Assembly (NCBI GenBank): GCA_963669155.1
Contig: OZ022581.1
Coordinates: forward strand, 25,054,003-25,118,002
Direction: 5' to 3'
Source of the DNA: Arbacia lixula
Lineage: Eukaryota > Echinodermata > Echinoidea > Arbacioida > Arbaciidae
DNA length: 64,000 bases
Each line of letters starts with the position of its first letter. Position 1 is the first letter of the stretch. Position numbers and translations under genes: made by a program. Positions 33,640 through 44,779 of the stretch are shown here, piece by piece. The notes under the pieces were generated by a model. The model was given only the letters and a program-made list of their open reading frames with translations. It searched no databases and was not told the origin of the DNA.

Positions 33640-35505
33640 GATGAGGCTACCCTTGTATTAATACTTCATAGAGTACCAGACAGTATATTATCACGAGAGG
33701 GTCTTTGGTGTTACTGTGCCTGGTAATGTAATCTTTATAATACATACTTGTCCGGTTAGTGCTTAAAATGGGATTTGATTTCTTCAAACTGTAAAGAATT
33801 GTACGTTCGATTTCTGCTGCAAGTACATTTGGATAAAAGATGTTATCTCAGAGTCTCATTATTTGCCTTGACCATTGCCATTCATAACTTTGTTTTCATG
33901 ATCTTAGGAATATGTTTAGGCTATTCCATTAAACATGATTAAAGGAAACTTCACTCCAAACGAAATTTCTTTATCACATTTTCGGGAGCAGAATTTCATA
34001 CAAAGATGATCAAATTTGTCTTGCTGAGTAGCTGGCTAGGAAGTTTTGGAAGGCACCAAAATACCGTCGTCTTCTTTAAGTGAGTGAGTGCGGCCATGTT
34101 GAAGTTTTTTTTTTTTTTTGTGGGGGGGGGGGGGGAGGCTGGACCCCCTAAGAAGATTTGAAGAAGCAGCTCGGAAGAATAGACGCGCTGTCGTGGGCCC
34201 AGCCAGCTTATCGGCAAGCAGTACATTCCTGCAATTTGGCACAAAGCTTTCATTTGTAGGGCTTTGGACCTTCCGTTCGAATGAGTGAACTGAGCTGGGT
34301 AGTTTTCTGAAGTTGTTTATCACAATTTTTCGTTAGATTTTGAGGTGCGATTTTTCAGGTCAATAAATTCTAAGAGTTTGGACAATCTCTATCGACTAGC
34401 GTCGCCACGCTGTTCGCTGCTCATTTCAGGATTTATTTATAAGATGGAAATCGCTCTTAAGAAAGAAAATGTTTATTTTCTACCTAAAAATATTGTTTAC
34501 TTATACAATTTTTTTAACCAATATTTGTTTGTAATGAACAATCGCATTTTGGTTATTCATTTAAAACAAAACTGGAACATCGCCGATCAATGATCGAGCA
34601 ACTGCGCGTGCGGGGGCGGAAACGTCATAATATCACGAGAAGTTCGAGACAACATTGGTGACACAGAACAAGTAAGCTTTAATATAGCTGAGAACATCGC
34701 GATTTTTACCTCTGTCAGACATTTTGGTGGGTTTTATAAAGGTCATTAAGAAGGATGAAAGTTCATCCATCAGCATATTGCTTCATTATTTGGGGTGAGA
34801 TTTCCTTTACAAGACTTGACCAAATTACCACTCATGATCGATTTCAATGCATTCTCAAATTTACATTTTGGGCCATATTTTTTTCCTTCATCCGATTAGC
34901 AATTTCATTCTGAATCATAACTGATGATTTAATGCATTGGTAAAAAAGTCGGAATTTTGGCCCACCTTTCATAATCATGATACCAGGAATTAAAAATACA
35001 GGTATGCAGGAGGAAAATGCAAGGCATATGCTGTAAGAGTTGGTCAGAGACTATCACAAATGCAGTAGGAAAATAATTGTAAACTGATACTCATTAATGA
35101 TGATTATGTTTTACACAATACATTCATTAGCAGTGTCCCCATGCCTGGGCCAAAACCATCCACACTGAATCAAAAACACTCTACTAACTTGCAACAATGT
35201 AACAATTAAGAGATATGCATCTACAATTAAAGATGGCCGGTCCCTTTTACAAACATCTACAAACTCCATGAAAGTTTGCACATGATAAGTTAGTACGTAC
35301 CTTTGGGATACCAACTGTGAAATTTTAAGTTTAGAGGTATTATACTTCCCGTAGAATAAATGAAAATCTAATTAGTTTTCACTGAGATTTGACTATTTTC
35401 GAATATTACGCTTTGTCGATTCCAGGGAAAGGTTTTATGGCCACTCTCTCTCAAATGATGCCAAAGTCAGGGAACAATCAGAATTAGGTCTACAAAAGGG
35501 ACGGG
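33640..35505. other. Non-coding interval
   Basis: T and G runs lie at 34107-34136. A GC-richer patch at about 34590-34672 ends in ACAGAACAA|GTAAGC, a possible non-coding first exon for the methyltransferase gene downstream, but unproven. No coding region is supported. Confidence 0.35.
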
Positions 35506-35509
35506 CAAT

Positions 35510-35933
35510 CCATTTCTTTCATAAAAATATTTAAATAAAAGAGTTGCCAAAGCTGTTGTTTATGTATAATTTCTCACATTTATATACTTTCTCCCATACG
35601 TGTACTGCATCAAAGTAATAGCTTTGATCCAGCTGAGGCATGGCGGCTTGTCATTGTTCAAAACCCACCTGCACCCAACAAAGGAAATTATATTTGGTAT
35701 AGTGTCGAGAATTTGTCAATCTGACGGTCAATCGGATCAGGGTCTCTTTAGCCACTAACCCGTCTCTGTGGTCTAGTGGTAAAGGCACCGGCGTTCAAAG
35801 CTGGGGGCCCGGGTTCGATTCCCGGCAGAGACATTTTTTCGGCATCACCAATTTTTCCAAAGGGTAGATAGCTCTGGGGAACCTTGATTTAAGCTACGCC
35901 TAACATTATTCTCTTCATCCATTTCTTTCACAA
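35510..35933 (+). repeat. tRNA-bearing repeat unit, copy 1
   Basis: One unit of about 412 bp runs from CATTTCTTTCATAAAAATATTT to the next CATTTCTTTCACAATATATATG. It contains GAGTTGCCAAAGCTGTTG, then GATCCAGCTGAGGCATGGCG, then the tRNA-like gene at 35762-35833, then GATAGCTCTGGGGAACCTTG. Two more units are in tandem at 60.7-61.4 kb and an inverted fragment is at 44215. A (TA)n run follows at 35934-35981. Confidence 0.85.
35762..35833 (+). tRNA. tRNA-like gene, anticodon UCA (copy 1)
   Basis: A 72-nt cloverleaf can be drawn: acceptor GTCTCTG/CAGAGAC fully paired with discriminator A; three-base-pair D stem GTC/GGC; anticodon stem CCGGC/GCTGG with loop GTTCAAA, so T33 and anticodon TCA; variable loop GGGC; T stem CCGGG/CCCGG with loop TTCGATT. 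The A box TGGTCTAGTGG and B box GGTTCGATTCC match Pol III consensus, and TTTTTT follows at once as terminator. UCA would read UGA, but the 4-nt variable loop excludes selenocysteine tRNA. It may be a tRNA pseudogene or a suppressor-type tRNA. Confidence 0.75.
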
Positions 35934-35935
35934 TA

Positions 35936-35981
<46 letters not shown>
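35934..35981. repeat. (TA)n microsatellite
   Basis: A TATATA array directly bounding the tRNA-bearing repeat. Similar arrays bound the other copies (44332, 60679, 61457), suggesting it belongs to the unit or its target. Confidence 0.85.
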
Positions 35982-35986
<5 letters not shown>

Positions 35987-36264
35987 GGAAAATAAGGGTA
36001 TGGAAAACAAATAAAAGACTTTCACTTTTGTACACATCGTATTTCTTTTCCGAATCAACGAACGTCTACAACGTTCTTATCAGAATATGGTCGATTGTAG
36101 TCTATTGTATTAGACCCGTCCTGCTTTAGCAAAATTCATGCATCGTGGGACTGGTAGCTGTGCGTCCCCACAATAAACACAACAAAAAAAGTAAGCCCCC
36201 CCCCCCCCCCTAAGCAAAATAGCATAACTTTTCATCGAAGAGGTTTTGAGGAACATAACTTAGC

Positions 36265-36854
36265 AGGATTGTACCTTCACTTATTGACTATTCCGTGTGA
36301 AAATCACAGTAATCCACTCAATCATGCACGAATAAGCACACATTAAAGGCAAAATTGTCAATTTTCAAAAGTGACAAGGGTAATTTTGGGATTCTGTCAT
36401 ATAAATTTTTAATGAATTCCATTTCTGGTGCATGAATTATGTCTTTTCATTGTTTATCATCCATCTCTCGACGCACTAACACCTATCCAGACACTTAACC
36501 CATTGGTCTGGTTGAGTGAGCACATTTAAAAAAAATATTCATCCCTTTTGAGTTTGGAAACTTTTAAAAACCCTTTATTTTGTGAAAAAAATAGAACTCT
36601 GGATATTTTGACAAAGATGTAACATGAATTGTTATGTGAACATAAGAAGTCATTTTCGTGTCATAGTTGAGTGAATACACTTTAAAAATCGCACAAGAAA
36701 TACCAAAATGTACTGTTAAAACGGCATGAACTTGTGAACTTGTGACTTTCGAAAATTGACAATTTTGCCTTTAATGTGTGCTCACTCATGCATGATTGAG
36801 TGGATTAATGTGATTTTCACACGGAAGTTAGTCAATAAGTGACGGTACAATCCT
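36265..36854. mobile_element. 590-bp MITE with about 110-bp TIRs
   Basis: The left AGGATTGTACCTTCACTTATTG and the right CAATAAGTGACGGTACAATCCT are inverted. The symmetry runs inward through GTGTGAAAATCACA, CCACTCAATCATGCA, CACACATTAAAGGCAAAATTG to AATTTTC.AAAGT.AC. No coding capacity is seen. It ends about 135 bp before the first coding exon of HNMT-like gene A. A right-end fragment of the same family is at about 32270-32390. Confidence 0.85.
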
Positions 36855-36989
36855 ACGGTCTAGTCTGTAAACACTGGTTCAATTACATACAAGTTCCTAT
36901 GGAGGCATTCAAATTGAGTTGTCATACCAGGCAAATGGTCTGTAGTCTTTGTGGAGATGTTTGATTGTACCAGTATTTCAATTCCTCAG

Positions 36990-39900
36990 ATTACAATGGA
37001 AGATCATTTCGGGGACTGGAAGGGAACCATTGGGAAGCTAACACCTTTACATAAGGACCATGACCGGTATACAAAGGTGTTTATAGACGGGTTCAACGGG
37101 ATAGTACACAGAGATGCCACCGCACTTCCACGTGACGTCTTCCAGACATTTGACGTCATAGTGAAGCCGCTGCTGATGGAGACGCACAGCGCGAATGATG
37201 ACATCAATGTGCTGGGGGTCGGTGTTGGTGAAGGTAAGCGACCTTATCTTATTTGTCCTTTATAAATTGTTTCACGTTCGTTCTTGTTAAATTGATGTTT
37301 AGATCAAATCCAATGTAAGTCGTGTACCATGTCATCCTCAAAGGGAATATACTCTTCGGGCGGAACATTTTGAGGATTTGCGATTGAATCACTAATTACT
37401 CCAAATGTGGATCATTTGAGGGAAAATCACTATTACCAGCAAATTGACAATGAATTTCAGACCATTGGTAAGAAGATTGATCATGAACGCCCTTTTGAAG
37501 GCTTTTTGTCTTCCCACTTCCCACAGTATATTCCCTTTAATATGTATGTACGTGTCTTCTTGCCTTGTTTTCATGTCAGGTGAGTTTGAGACTCATTTCG
37601 TGAAGAGTTTGTCGTCATACTTCTCCTCCACTCATCTGGTTGCCGTGGACCCTAATCCGCTGATGATCCGTGCCCTCAAGAACACCATCAGTACAAGTCC
37701 ACTCAACTTCAAATCGTTCGAAGGGTCGCTTTCACGGTTCTGCGCTGAGAGCCCCCTAGCTGCTACCAAGTATCAGCTGATATCTGCCATGAATTCCCTG
37801 TATTACACTGGTGACCTGGAGACAGCTTTTGATCAACTCACCTCTATGCTGAGTGAGCGCGGCAGACTCCTCGTCGCTATACATTCTGGTACGTACAATC
37901 AACATTGGAATGATGACGTCAGCCCATAGACTACTTGTCAAATGGTGAGGGACATCTGCGCGTTCTTAATCATTTGTAATGGAGAGATCCCACTTGCTCT
38001 TCATTCCTGACAGCAGGGCCCTGTTGCATGAAACTTACCACGGATGGTAACTTTGCTTCCAATGGCAACTGCTATGGAAATCTTGAATATGATTGGCTGT
38101 CGAGTGGTGTTACCAGGGAAGTGACCATTAATATTAAATTTTATTCAACGGGGTCCAGATGACTATGGAAGCAGGAGACGTCAAGAACACGGAGTTACGT
38201 CGTGTGGCAATTCCAATTACTACACGACGTAATTCCCAATTACTGCCCAACGATTTAAAGACACAACCTTAAAAAATTAGTCTCGCTACATCAAATAATT
38301 AACAGCCAGTCGGCAGCCAGTCGGATGTTCAAATCCAAAATGCGTGAGACATGACGACGTTGTGAACGATCCAAACCAGCCAATCATAGTCCACGATAAT
38401 AACGAAATGCCACCGGCGATTCAAGGGTCGCGGACTATGTTTGGCTGGTTAGGATCACTCACAACTTCGTCATATCTCATCCATTTTGGATTTGAACATG
38501 GTGGATATTTTGCTGGATCCTGACCCTTCTACAAGGAGAGGTTGAAAAGAAAAATGGTATGCTCACGAAGTACAATAGATTTCGACCTCCAACATACAGT
38601 TGAAAAATAAAGTGTACAAAAATATGGTTTATTCATGGAGATATCGCAGTTTGAAAGGGAGACCTTTTTCGCGGTTCGAGAGGTCAAGTGAAGGTCACGA
38701 CTACCGAGCTGAAAATAAAATCGCGTGTTTTCTGCTGCCTGCGGACGAATATCGGTTGCGAAGTCCGTATGATTTCTGAAAATTCGCGTCACTTTGAAGA
38801 CGAATAGCACAAAAGTTTTATTTTTGAGCCCAAACAATATTGTAATCAAAATCTCGGCTTGGAGTATTGGCTTTTTAGAGCCGTAACTGTCGTTGCCGTA
38901 CAATCCATAGAAGGGTCAGGATCCAGCAAGGTCTGAGAGCTTACGTATTCAAAAAAAAATGAGGCCTGTTTTTGAAAGCAAATAACATAAAAACTCCTTT
39001 GCAGATTTCGAAAAAAAAGGAAAATATTTATTAAGAAACATATAATCTCAATCCCTGTCTAAAAAAACCTGATCAGTATGCCTACAGAAGACACCAGCAA
39101 AAGATATCGCGAGCATGTCGAATTCCTTCAAAATCTAGGTGCAGCAAAATCTGCGCGTGAGATTTCGCGAGACGAAAAATAAAACGCTCATGATTTCTAT
39201 AGAACGAGCGAGCGCTGCCGATTGAATGTTAAGGTCGTGTTGGAATTGGAATTGCCACACGACCTAAATGATTTCGTCGTGTAGAAATTCGAATTGCCAC
39301 ACGATCTAAATATTTACGTCGTGTGGCAATTATTTGCCACACTACGTAATTCCGATTTACCACAGTACGTAATTCTGAATTACGTTTATGAACGCGAATA
39401 AGAAACAATCTGATTGGTTGATTTAACGTCATGACGTTAAATCAACCAATTAGATTGTTTCTTATTCGCGTTCATAAACGGAGATAAGGTCCAGACTCTA
39501 TAATATCTTAGAATGTTCCCAAGGCCTCATTGGCCCTGGGTCTGGATAGATTGTTGTCTAGGTTCTAGCCGCGTTTTGTCAGCCCTGAATTCGTGTACAC
39601 TTCGCGTGACGGAACTCAGCTCAACGATCGAATTCGGGGCTGACAAAATGCGGCTAGAACCTAGACTACCCTCTCCAGAACCAGGGCCAGTGAGGAACTG
39701 GGGGAATTCCAAGGGATTCCAGAGTCTGGCCCTTATCACCGTTTTGTGACCGCGAATAATGAACGATCTGATTGGTTGATTTAACGTCATGACGTTAAAT
39801 CGTTGAGCAGTAATTCGGAATTACGTAGTGTAGTAAATAGTTGCCACACGACGTAAATAGTCAGGTCGTGTGGCAATTCCAAATACTACAAGACGTAATT

Positions 39901-40944
39901 ATTTAGGTCATGTAATAATTCGAATTACTACACGACCTTAATTATTTGATGTAGCGACAATAATATCTTAAGGTCGTGTAGCAATTGGAATTGCCACACG
40001 ACCTAAATAATAACGTCGTGTGGCAATTGGAATTACCACACGACGTAATAATTTGGGTCGTGTTTTTGACGGTTCCTGCTTCCATAGATGTCGTTGTTGT
40101 ATGGTGCGAAGCCTGTTGATCGAGTGGTCTTACGGAGTCTAAGTGTGTCAGTGAGGAGCAGCATAGCACTTTGCTACTAGACAGCGGCCCGTGTTCAGAA
40201 CAGATGTTTAACGCAAGCCGTGTACTAAGCCGAGGTATAAATCTGTAGCTAGGGGTGGTGTAGTCTTCAGCTGTGACTAGCAAAATCACTCAGTACGCGA
40301 CCGCGTACTAAACCTATACGTACTTAGACCTCTGTTCGGTCAACTGGCATCTGACCTTAGTACCAATGGTGAGGTCTCTTAATCAGCCTTCTATAAGCAC
40401 ATGTTGCTGTCTGGATTCGGTAATTTCGTCCACTCTTCATTCATTACCTGTGTACAAATTTATACGAAATGATAATGTTTATTTTTTTTTGTAAGAGAAG
40501 AAGATGCAATGGATAATTTTGATTACAATTCCATACCCTATGCGCTTATACACGCTTCACTAAAGCATTATATTCTCCATCTCATCAACAGCAGACTGCT
40601 TCTTCAGAAGAACTTTTGTACGCTTTCCTTTCCTCAATCGAGAAGTCGATGAGGCTGTGTGTTCTGACGACGTACGCGCCGTGGCTCAGAAGAAAGGTTA
40701 TGACGTCAAATCTTTCAAGACGACTATCAGCATCGACGTCACATCCATGTTCGACGACGAGTCCGATCTTGGAGACTGGTTGACGGATTTTTACACGCAG
40801 ACCGCTCACTTCCGGCGAGGCGCGTCGCCCGAGCTCCTGGCAGCCATGAAGGAGTTTTGGCGGTCGATAGCCTTCGAGGAAACAGATGGGTCGCTCCGGG
40901 CGAGCGGTGATGAGGAGCTGCTCATCATTTCTAAGCGCAAATAG
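36990..40944 (+). CDS. HNMT-like SAM-dependent methyltransferase, gene A
   Basis: Three coding exons, 36990-37233 (ATG at 36996), 37580-37888 and 40592-40944, join in phase with GT-AG introns and give 299 residues; human histamine N-methyltransferase has 292. The order matches HNMT: N-terminal HKDHDRYTKVFIDGF (HNMT-type 'HGKY..SF'), glycine motif INVLGVGVGEGEF at the exon 1/2 joint (SAM motif I), VAVDPNPLMI with the ribose-binding acid, LISAMNSLYYTGD (post-motif strand, HNMT 'IQMLYYVKD'), GRLLVAI, and a C-terminal ..LLIISKRK strand. The acceptor TTCAATTCCTCAG at 36989 implies an upstream untranslated exon. By eye alignment the HNMT histamine contacts E28, Q143 and N283 are H, N and D here, so the methyl acceptor may not be histamine. 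Probably cytosolic. Gene B is its inverted neighbour. Confidence 0.87.
38014..38157. mobile_element. MITE, CAGGGCCCTGTTGCAT termini, copy 2
   Basis: CAGGGCCCTGTTGCATGAAACTTACC at the left and an inverted, more diverged ATTCAACGGGGTCC at the right; the interior matches 19168-19332 (TGGCTGTCGAGTGGTGTTACC). It lies in intron 2 of HNMT-like gene A, immediately before the foldback element. Confidence 0.72.
38164..40086. mobile_element. 1.9-kb foldback element made of nested hairpins
   Basis: The outer ends TATGGAAGCAGGA..CGTCAA and TTGACGGTTCCTGCTTCCATA are inverted. Inside are several hairpins: 38325-38499 (arms about 75), 38512-38928 (GCTGGATCCTGACCCTTCTA arms), 39384-39479 (96-nt palindrome) and about 39488-39745 (arms with GGTTCTAGCCGC). 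The word ACACGACGTAA/ACACGACCTAA recurs in both orientations, often around GGAATTGCCACACGAC. No protein-coding frame is recognisable. It occupies most of intron 2 of HNMT-like gene A. Confidence 0.8.
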
Positions 40945-41032
40945 AGGCACTTTATAAAGCTGTACCGTGTATTTCGTTGCATCAAGTTATAGTCACATGA
41001 AAGGAGATGAAAGCTTTGATCCTAGTATTTTG

Positions 41033-41128
41033 ACGGAGTTTCATCAAACATTCACCAATGTGTTTCTTTCATGGCTCGTCTTTTATTGAAACCAACTTAA
41101 TTGTAGTGTGAACTATCCTTCTAAGCTC
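41033..41128. mobile_element. 3' fragment of the TTAA-flanked MITE family
   Basis: CATTCACCAATGTGTTTCTTTCATG through TATTGAAACCAACTTAATTGTAGTGTGAACTATCC matches the right end of the family at 18242-18732 and 22436-22932. It lies about 90 bp past the stop of gene A, after the 3' flank shared with gene B. Confidence 0.65.
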
Positions 41129-41129
41129 T

Positions 41130-42015
41130 TAGTTTACAGTTTGAATATAATATCTAGTTTGTGATGTGATAGAAAATGGTTGAGCCAACAGCAATTAATA
41201 TAAAATGCTTTAGGGAAATCACATATGTAAAAAGCTAATGAGAAGAGGGTCTTATATAGATCCCTGGGCAATGCCGCATTGAACAGTTTTGAGTGAGGAA
41301 CTTTGGCCTCGATACAAATTGTTTACGTCGTGACAAGTACCCTTTAAATAAACCCAGTGTTATAAATCTTACTAACTCCGTGGTGTGTTTGTTTATTCAA
41401 TAGTAGGCCTATATTGTGGTAAATACCGAATGTTCTCGAAGAGTCTAAAAAGATACATAAGGTATGTAAGTGAGAGCGACTTTGTTACGTTGTTAGTGAG
41501 ATTGAGGACGTTACATCTGAATAGATGGAGAACCTATGTCGAGCTTTACGTTATATTTCATTCTGTAAAGGTACGGTCACGTGGAAGGGGATTGGTTGTC
41601 AAGGCGACCAAGTTCTTCCCACGAAGGTAAAGCTCAGATAGAGACCTATTGTTTACGTTGCGTTACATTACATTACGTTGCGTATTGGATGCAAAACCTA
41701 CCTCAGGATATCATATCCATTCAGTGACAAATGTGTGAAAAATTAGAATGACAAACTTGTACATGGGATCTTGAAAAGTCAGAATTCGTGATCATCGTTG
41801 TTTGGTGGAAACACAGCGGTTATGAGGTAAATGATGGTATACATGAATGGAATCATAAATGTGATTGTCACTGATTGATGATGCAGTGTATCCTATGTCA
41901 TGTACGCATTTACTGATGAGGAATGGCTTAGGCGAAAGGATGGAGTAGGCAAGCCCCTGCCAGCAAAACACACACAGAAAAACACACTACAAACCTATAC
42001 CTCATCGCATTCCTT
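41130..42015. other. Non-coding interval
   Basis: No gene is supported. A short AACGT/TTACATTACGTTGCG-type repeat lies at about 41655-41685. Confidence 0.4.
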
Positions 42016-42019
42016 TCAC

Positions 42020-42025
42020 ACACAC

Positions 42026-42062
<37 letters not shown>

Positions 42063-42121
42063 CACACACACACACACACACACATTCACACACACATACA
42101 CACACACACACACACACACTT
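42020..42121 (+). repeat. (CA)n microsatellite
   Basis: About 100 bp of ACAC with single-base interruptions. An (AT)n array of about 26 bases follows farther on at 42446-42472. Confidence 0.92.
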
Positions 42122-42443
42122 ACACATACAACAGTCATTCTCGTGGTCTTGATGAATTGAGTACCACGTTGTTACATACACTGTACATAATATTTCTTTG
42201 TCGACTGGTGTATTCTCATTACCCATAAAACTGATCTGTACAGGGTTATACCTGTTCATAAGAAAGATGAGTATTTCTAAACTATAGACCAATCTGAATA
42301 TAACCTTGTTTTTCGAAAATACTCGAGCGAATTGTGAACACTAGGCTGTATACATGAGCGGAAATCGCTCTTCGAAGGTGGGGGAGGGAGGGCATATTTT
42401 TGTTTGAACTTTAATAATCTAATTTGCTTTTTTACAGTGTTTG

Positions 42444-42474
<31 letters not shown>

Positions 42475-42499
42475 CTATATATTTATAAATGATATTGAT

Positions 42500-44060
42500 A
42501 CATATGTATATTACCGTCCAATAGCAAACTTTAAACTCTTTGCTAAGATTCTAGAGAAGATGGCAGCACATCAGCTACAAGAATATCTAGGTAAATCTGA
42601 CCTACATGCAAAGTTTCAGTCAGGAGACAGGTCATTTCATAGTGTTGAGACTGCTCTCTTCAGAGTTACAAATGACATTCTGTTGTCACTTGATAGGGCG
42701 AGGAGGTTATGCTTTCTTGCTTGATTTGTCCGCAGCTTTTGATACCATTGATCACGATACTTTGCTTAGACGCCTATCACTGAGATTTGGAATATGTGGT
42801 GAAGCGCTTAATTGGATGCAGTCGTCAGGACGTACTCATAATGTAGTCATTGGAAATGATCGGTCTTCAGGGGGGCATTTCATCAAAGGACTTGTCGGAC
42901 GTTTTATCCGACAAACTGTTATAAGCTACTGAAATGCTTGCATCTTATTGGCCGAGAGCAAACTTGTCGGATAAAATATCCGACAAGTCCTTTGATGAAA
43001 TGCCCCCCAGGACATGTACTCACCAAAGGGGTACCGCAAGGATTTGTATTGGGTCCAGTCCTGTTTACATTATATACCTCTCCTCTAGAATCTTTGATTG
43101 GCAAACATAACATTGTCAAGATGTTTTATGCTGATGACACTCAGTTGTATATTACATTCAAACAGTCAAGACTTGAAAATGTTTCTTCTCAGATAGCAAA
43201 CTGTGTTCAAGCAATCAAAGAATGTCTCACCAAACCTGTCTTAAGTTAAATTGCAGTAGGACATAGTTCCTTCATGTTTCATCCCAGTTTAAAAATACGA
43301 GTCAAGTCGGAAAGCAAATTGAAGCTCCAAAAACATGTAGAAATCATGGGGTAATCTTCGACAATAAGCTTACTTTGGACAATTTCATCACACAAAAATA
43401 TCGTTCAACTTCGTTTGCACTCGTGATTTTATTCGTGATTTTATTGATAGAAGTACAAGTGAACGTTTGGTTCACGCATTTCTTATGTGTCATTTTGACT
43501 TCTGCAATAGTCTCCTTTTTTAATTACCACTTCGCCAAATTCAAAGACTACAAACTATCCAAAATGCAGCAGCACGACTTGTTACACGTACGAGGAAACA
43601 TGTTTCATTATCCCCTTTCTTATGTGATTTGCATACCAGTCCAGTCTCGCACTAAGTTCAAGATATTGTTACCAGCCTATGAATGTTTTCATGGATTAGC
43701 TCCTGCTTATCTAAAAGACTTCCTCACCGTATACAAACCAACACGAAATCTTCGATCATGTAAAAAGAATTTGTTGTTGTTCCTCCTATACCTACGAGGA
43801 CATTATGGTGAACGCTCATTTGCCCATGTTGCTCCAGTTTTCGGGAATAGCCTCCCTGACACTCTTAGAAATATCAACTCCATAGATAAGTTTAAGTCTG
43901 CCCTTAAAACACACTTATTCCAAATGTCAAAATAATTTTAAGGAACTCAGTAACATAATTTCTCTTTTTCTTTGCTCCTTCAAGCGCATTGAGATTTTCT
44001 TATGTCTATGTGTTATGCGCTATATAAAAATGTTATTTATGTTTATATTTATATTTTAAA
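42500..44060 (+). pseudogene. CR1/L2-like LINE reverse transcriptase, interrupted
   Basis: Plus-strand segments in order: RPIANFKLFAKILEKMAAHQL (finger region), [15 protein letters not shown], then after a frameshift near 42700 [20 protein letters not shown] (palm motif A, '[11 protein letters not shown]'), GVPQGFVLGPVLFTLYTSPL (motif B), FYADDTQLYITF (motif C, catalytic ADD), and after further changes KILLPAYECFHGLAPAYL and FGNSLPDTLRNINS..FKSALKTHLF (C-terminal block). The 3' end GCGCTATATAAAAATG is typical of CR1/L2-type tails. Catalytic residues are conserved, but the frame is broken by at least one shift, by a stop about 43248 and by a 137-bp MITE at 42871-43007. It is 5'-truncated, with no endonuclease part. 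Confidence 0.85.
42871..43007. mobile_element. 137-bp MITE inserted in the LINE RT frame
   Basis: GGGGGCATTTCATCAAAGGA at the left and the exact inverted TCCTTTGATGAAATGCCCCC at the right; the TIRs run about 45 bp with two mismatches (ending TTTTATCCGACAA). It is flanked by CAG at 42868-42870 and 43008-43010, a putative 3-bp target duplication. Omitting the element and one CAG leaves the RT reading frame continuous on both sides, which fixes the boundaries. Confidence 0.9.
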
Positions 44061-44214
44061 TTACCGCGGAACTTTCGAATAGACTTTAAAACTATATGGC
44101 TATTTATGTATTTTTTTACTTATTTATTTTTGTTTGCTTTTGGTGTGTGTGTGTTGGGGTGTGTATTCTTGTTGTTATATATGTATAAATGTAAGAAATT
44201 ATACATATACAGCA

Positions 44215-44347
44215 GCTTTGGCAACTCTTTTATTTAAATATTTTGTGAAAGAAATAGATGAAGAGAACAATGGTAGGCGTATCTTAAATCAAGGCTCCCC
44301 AGAGCTATCTACCCTTTGGAAAAATTGGTGATATATATATATATATA
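44215..44347 (-). repeat. Inverted fragment of the tRNA-bearing repeat
   Basis: GCAGCTTTGGCAACTCTTTT, AAATATTTTGTGAAAGAAAT and CCAGAGCTATCTACCC are the reverse complement of the tail-to-head junction of the unit described at 35510 and 61032. The tRNA part is absent. It ends at an (AT)n run. A fragment across the junction shows that the ancestor was tandem. Confidence 0.8.
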
Positions 44348-44779
44348 TTGTTCATATATACATGCGTGGGTATCGTAATCACGCGTGTAGTAAGTTGGGT
44401 TTGATATGTGGTATTATCCATGATTTCTTTCGTTTACTTAATTTATATTGCACTTCAGAATAGGGGGAAGAGGGGGACAAATATATGTATAGGGCAAGGA
44501 GATTTCTCAGTGAACATTACAGCTTTACCACGTTTTAGTTGTTTATCTCTATGAATCATTTTGTGTATGTGTTTTTTAATGATCCCTCAGATGCACTATT
44601 TAAATGATGTCTATTGTTTGAAGTTGATAATGAATATTAAATCTTGTCTTATTGTAACTTCAGATTAGTATTTCATATTGGCCTTATTTTTGTCTATCAT
44701 TCAAAACCACGAAGCCTTGACAGTTTATTATTATTATATAAATATAAATATATATAGATTGGGATGACCAAATGAATGC

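Noticed and set aside
34590-34672. Possible untranslated first exon of HNMT-like gene A
   Set aside because: Only local GC content and one GTAAGC donor support it; no promoter motif or counterpart near gene B was seen.
35111-35314. Minus-strand frame of 67 codons near 35.2 kb
   Set aside because: No motif, no splice context and weak codon character; treated as chance.
41900-42292. His-Thr and Cys-Val repeat frames
   Set aside because: Translation of a (CA)n microsatellite.
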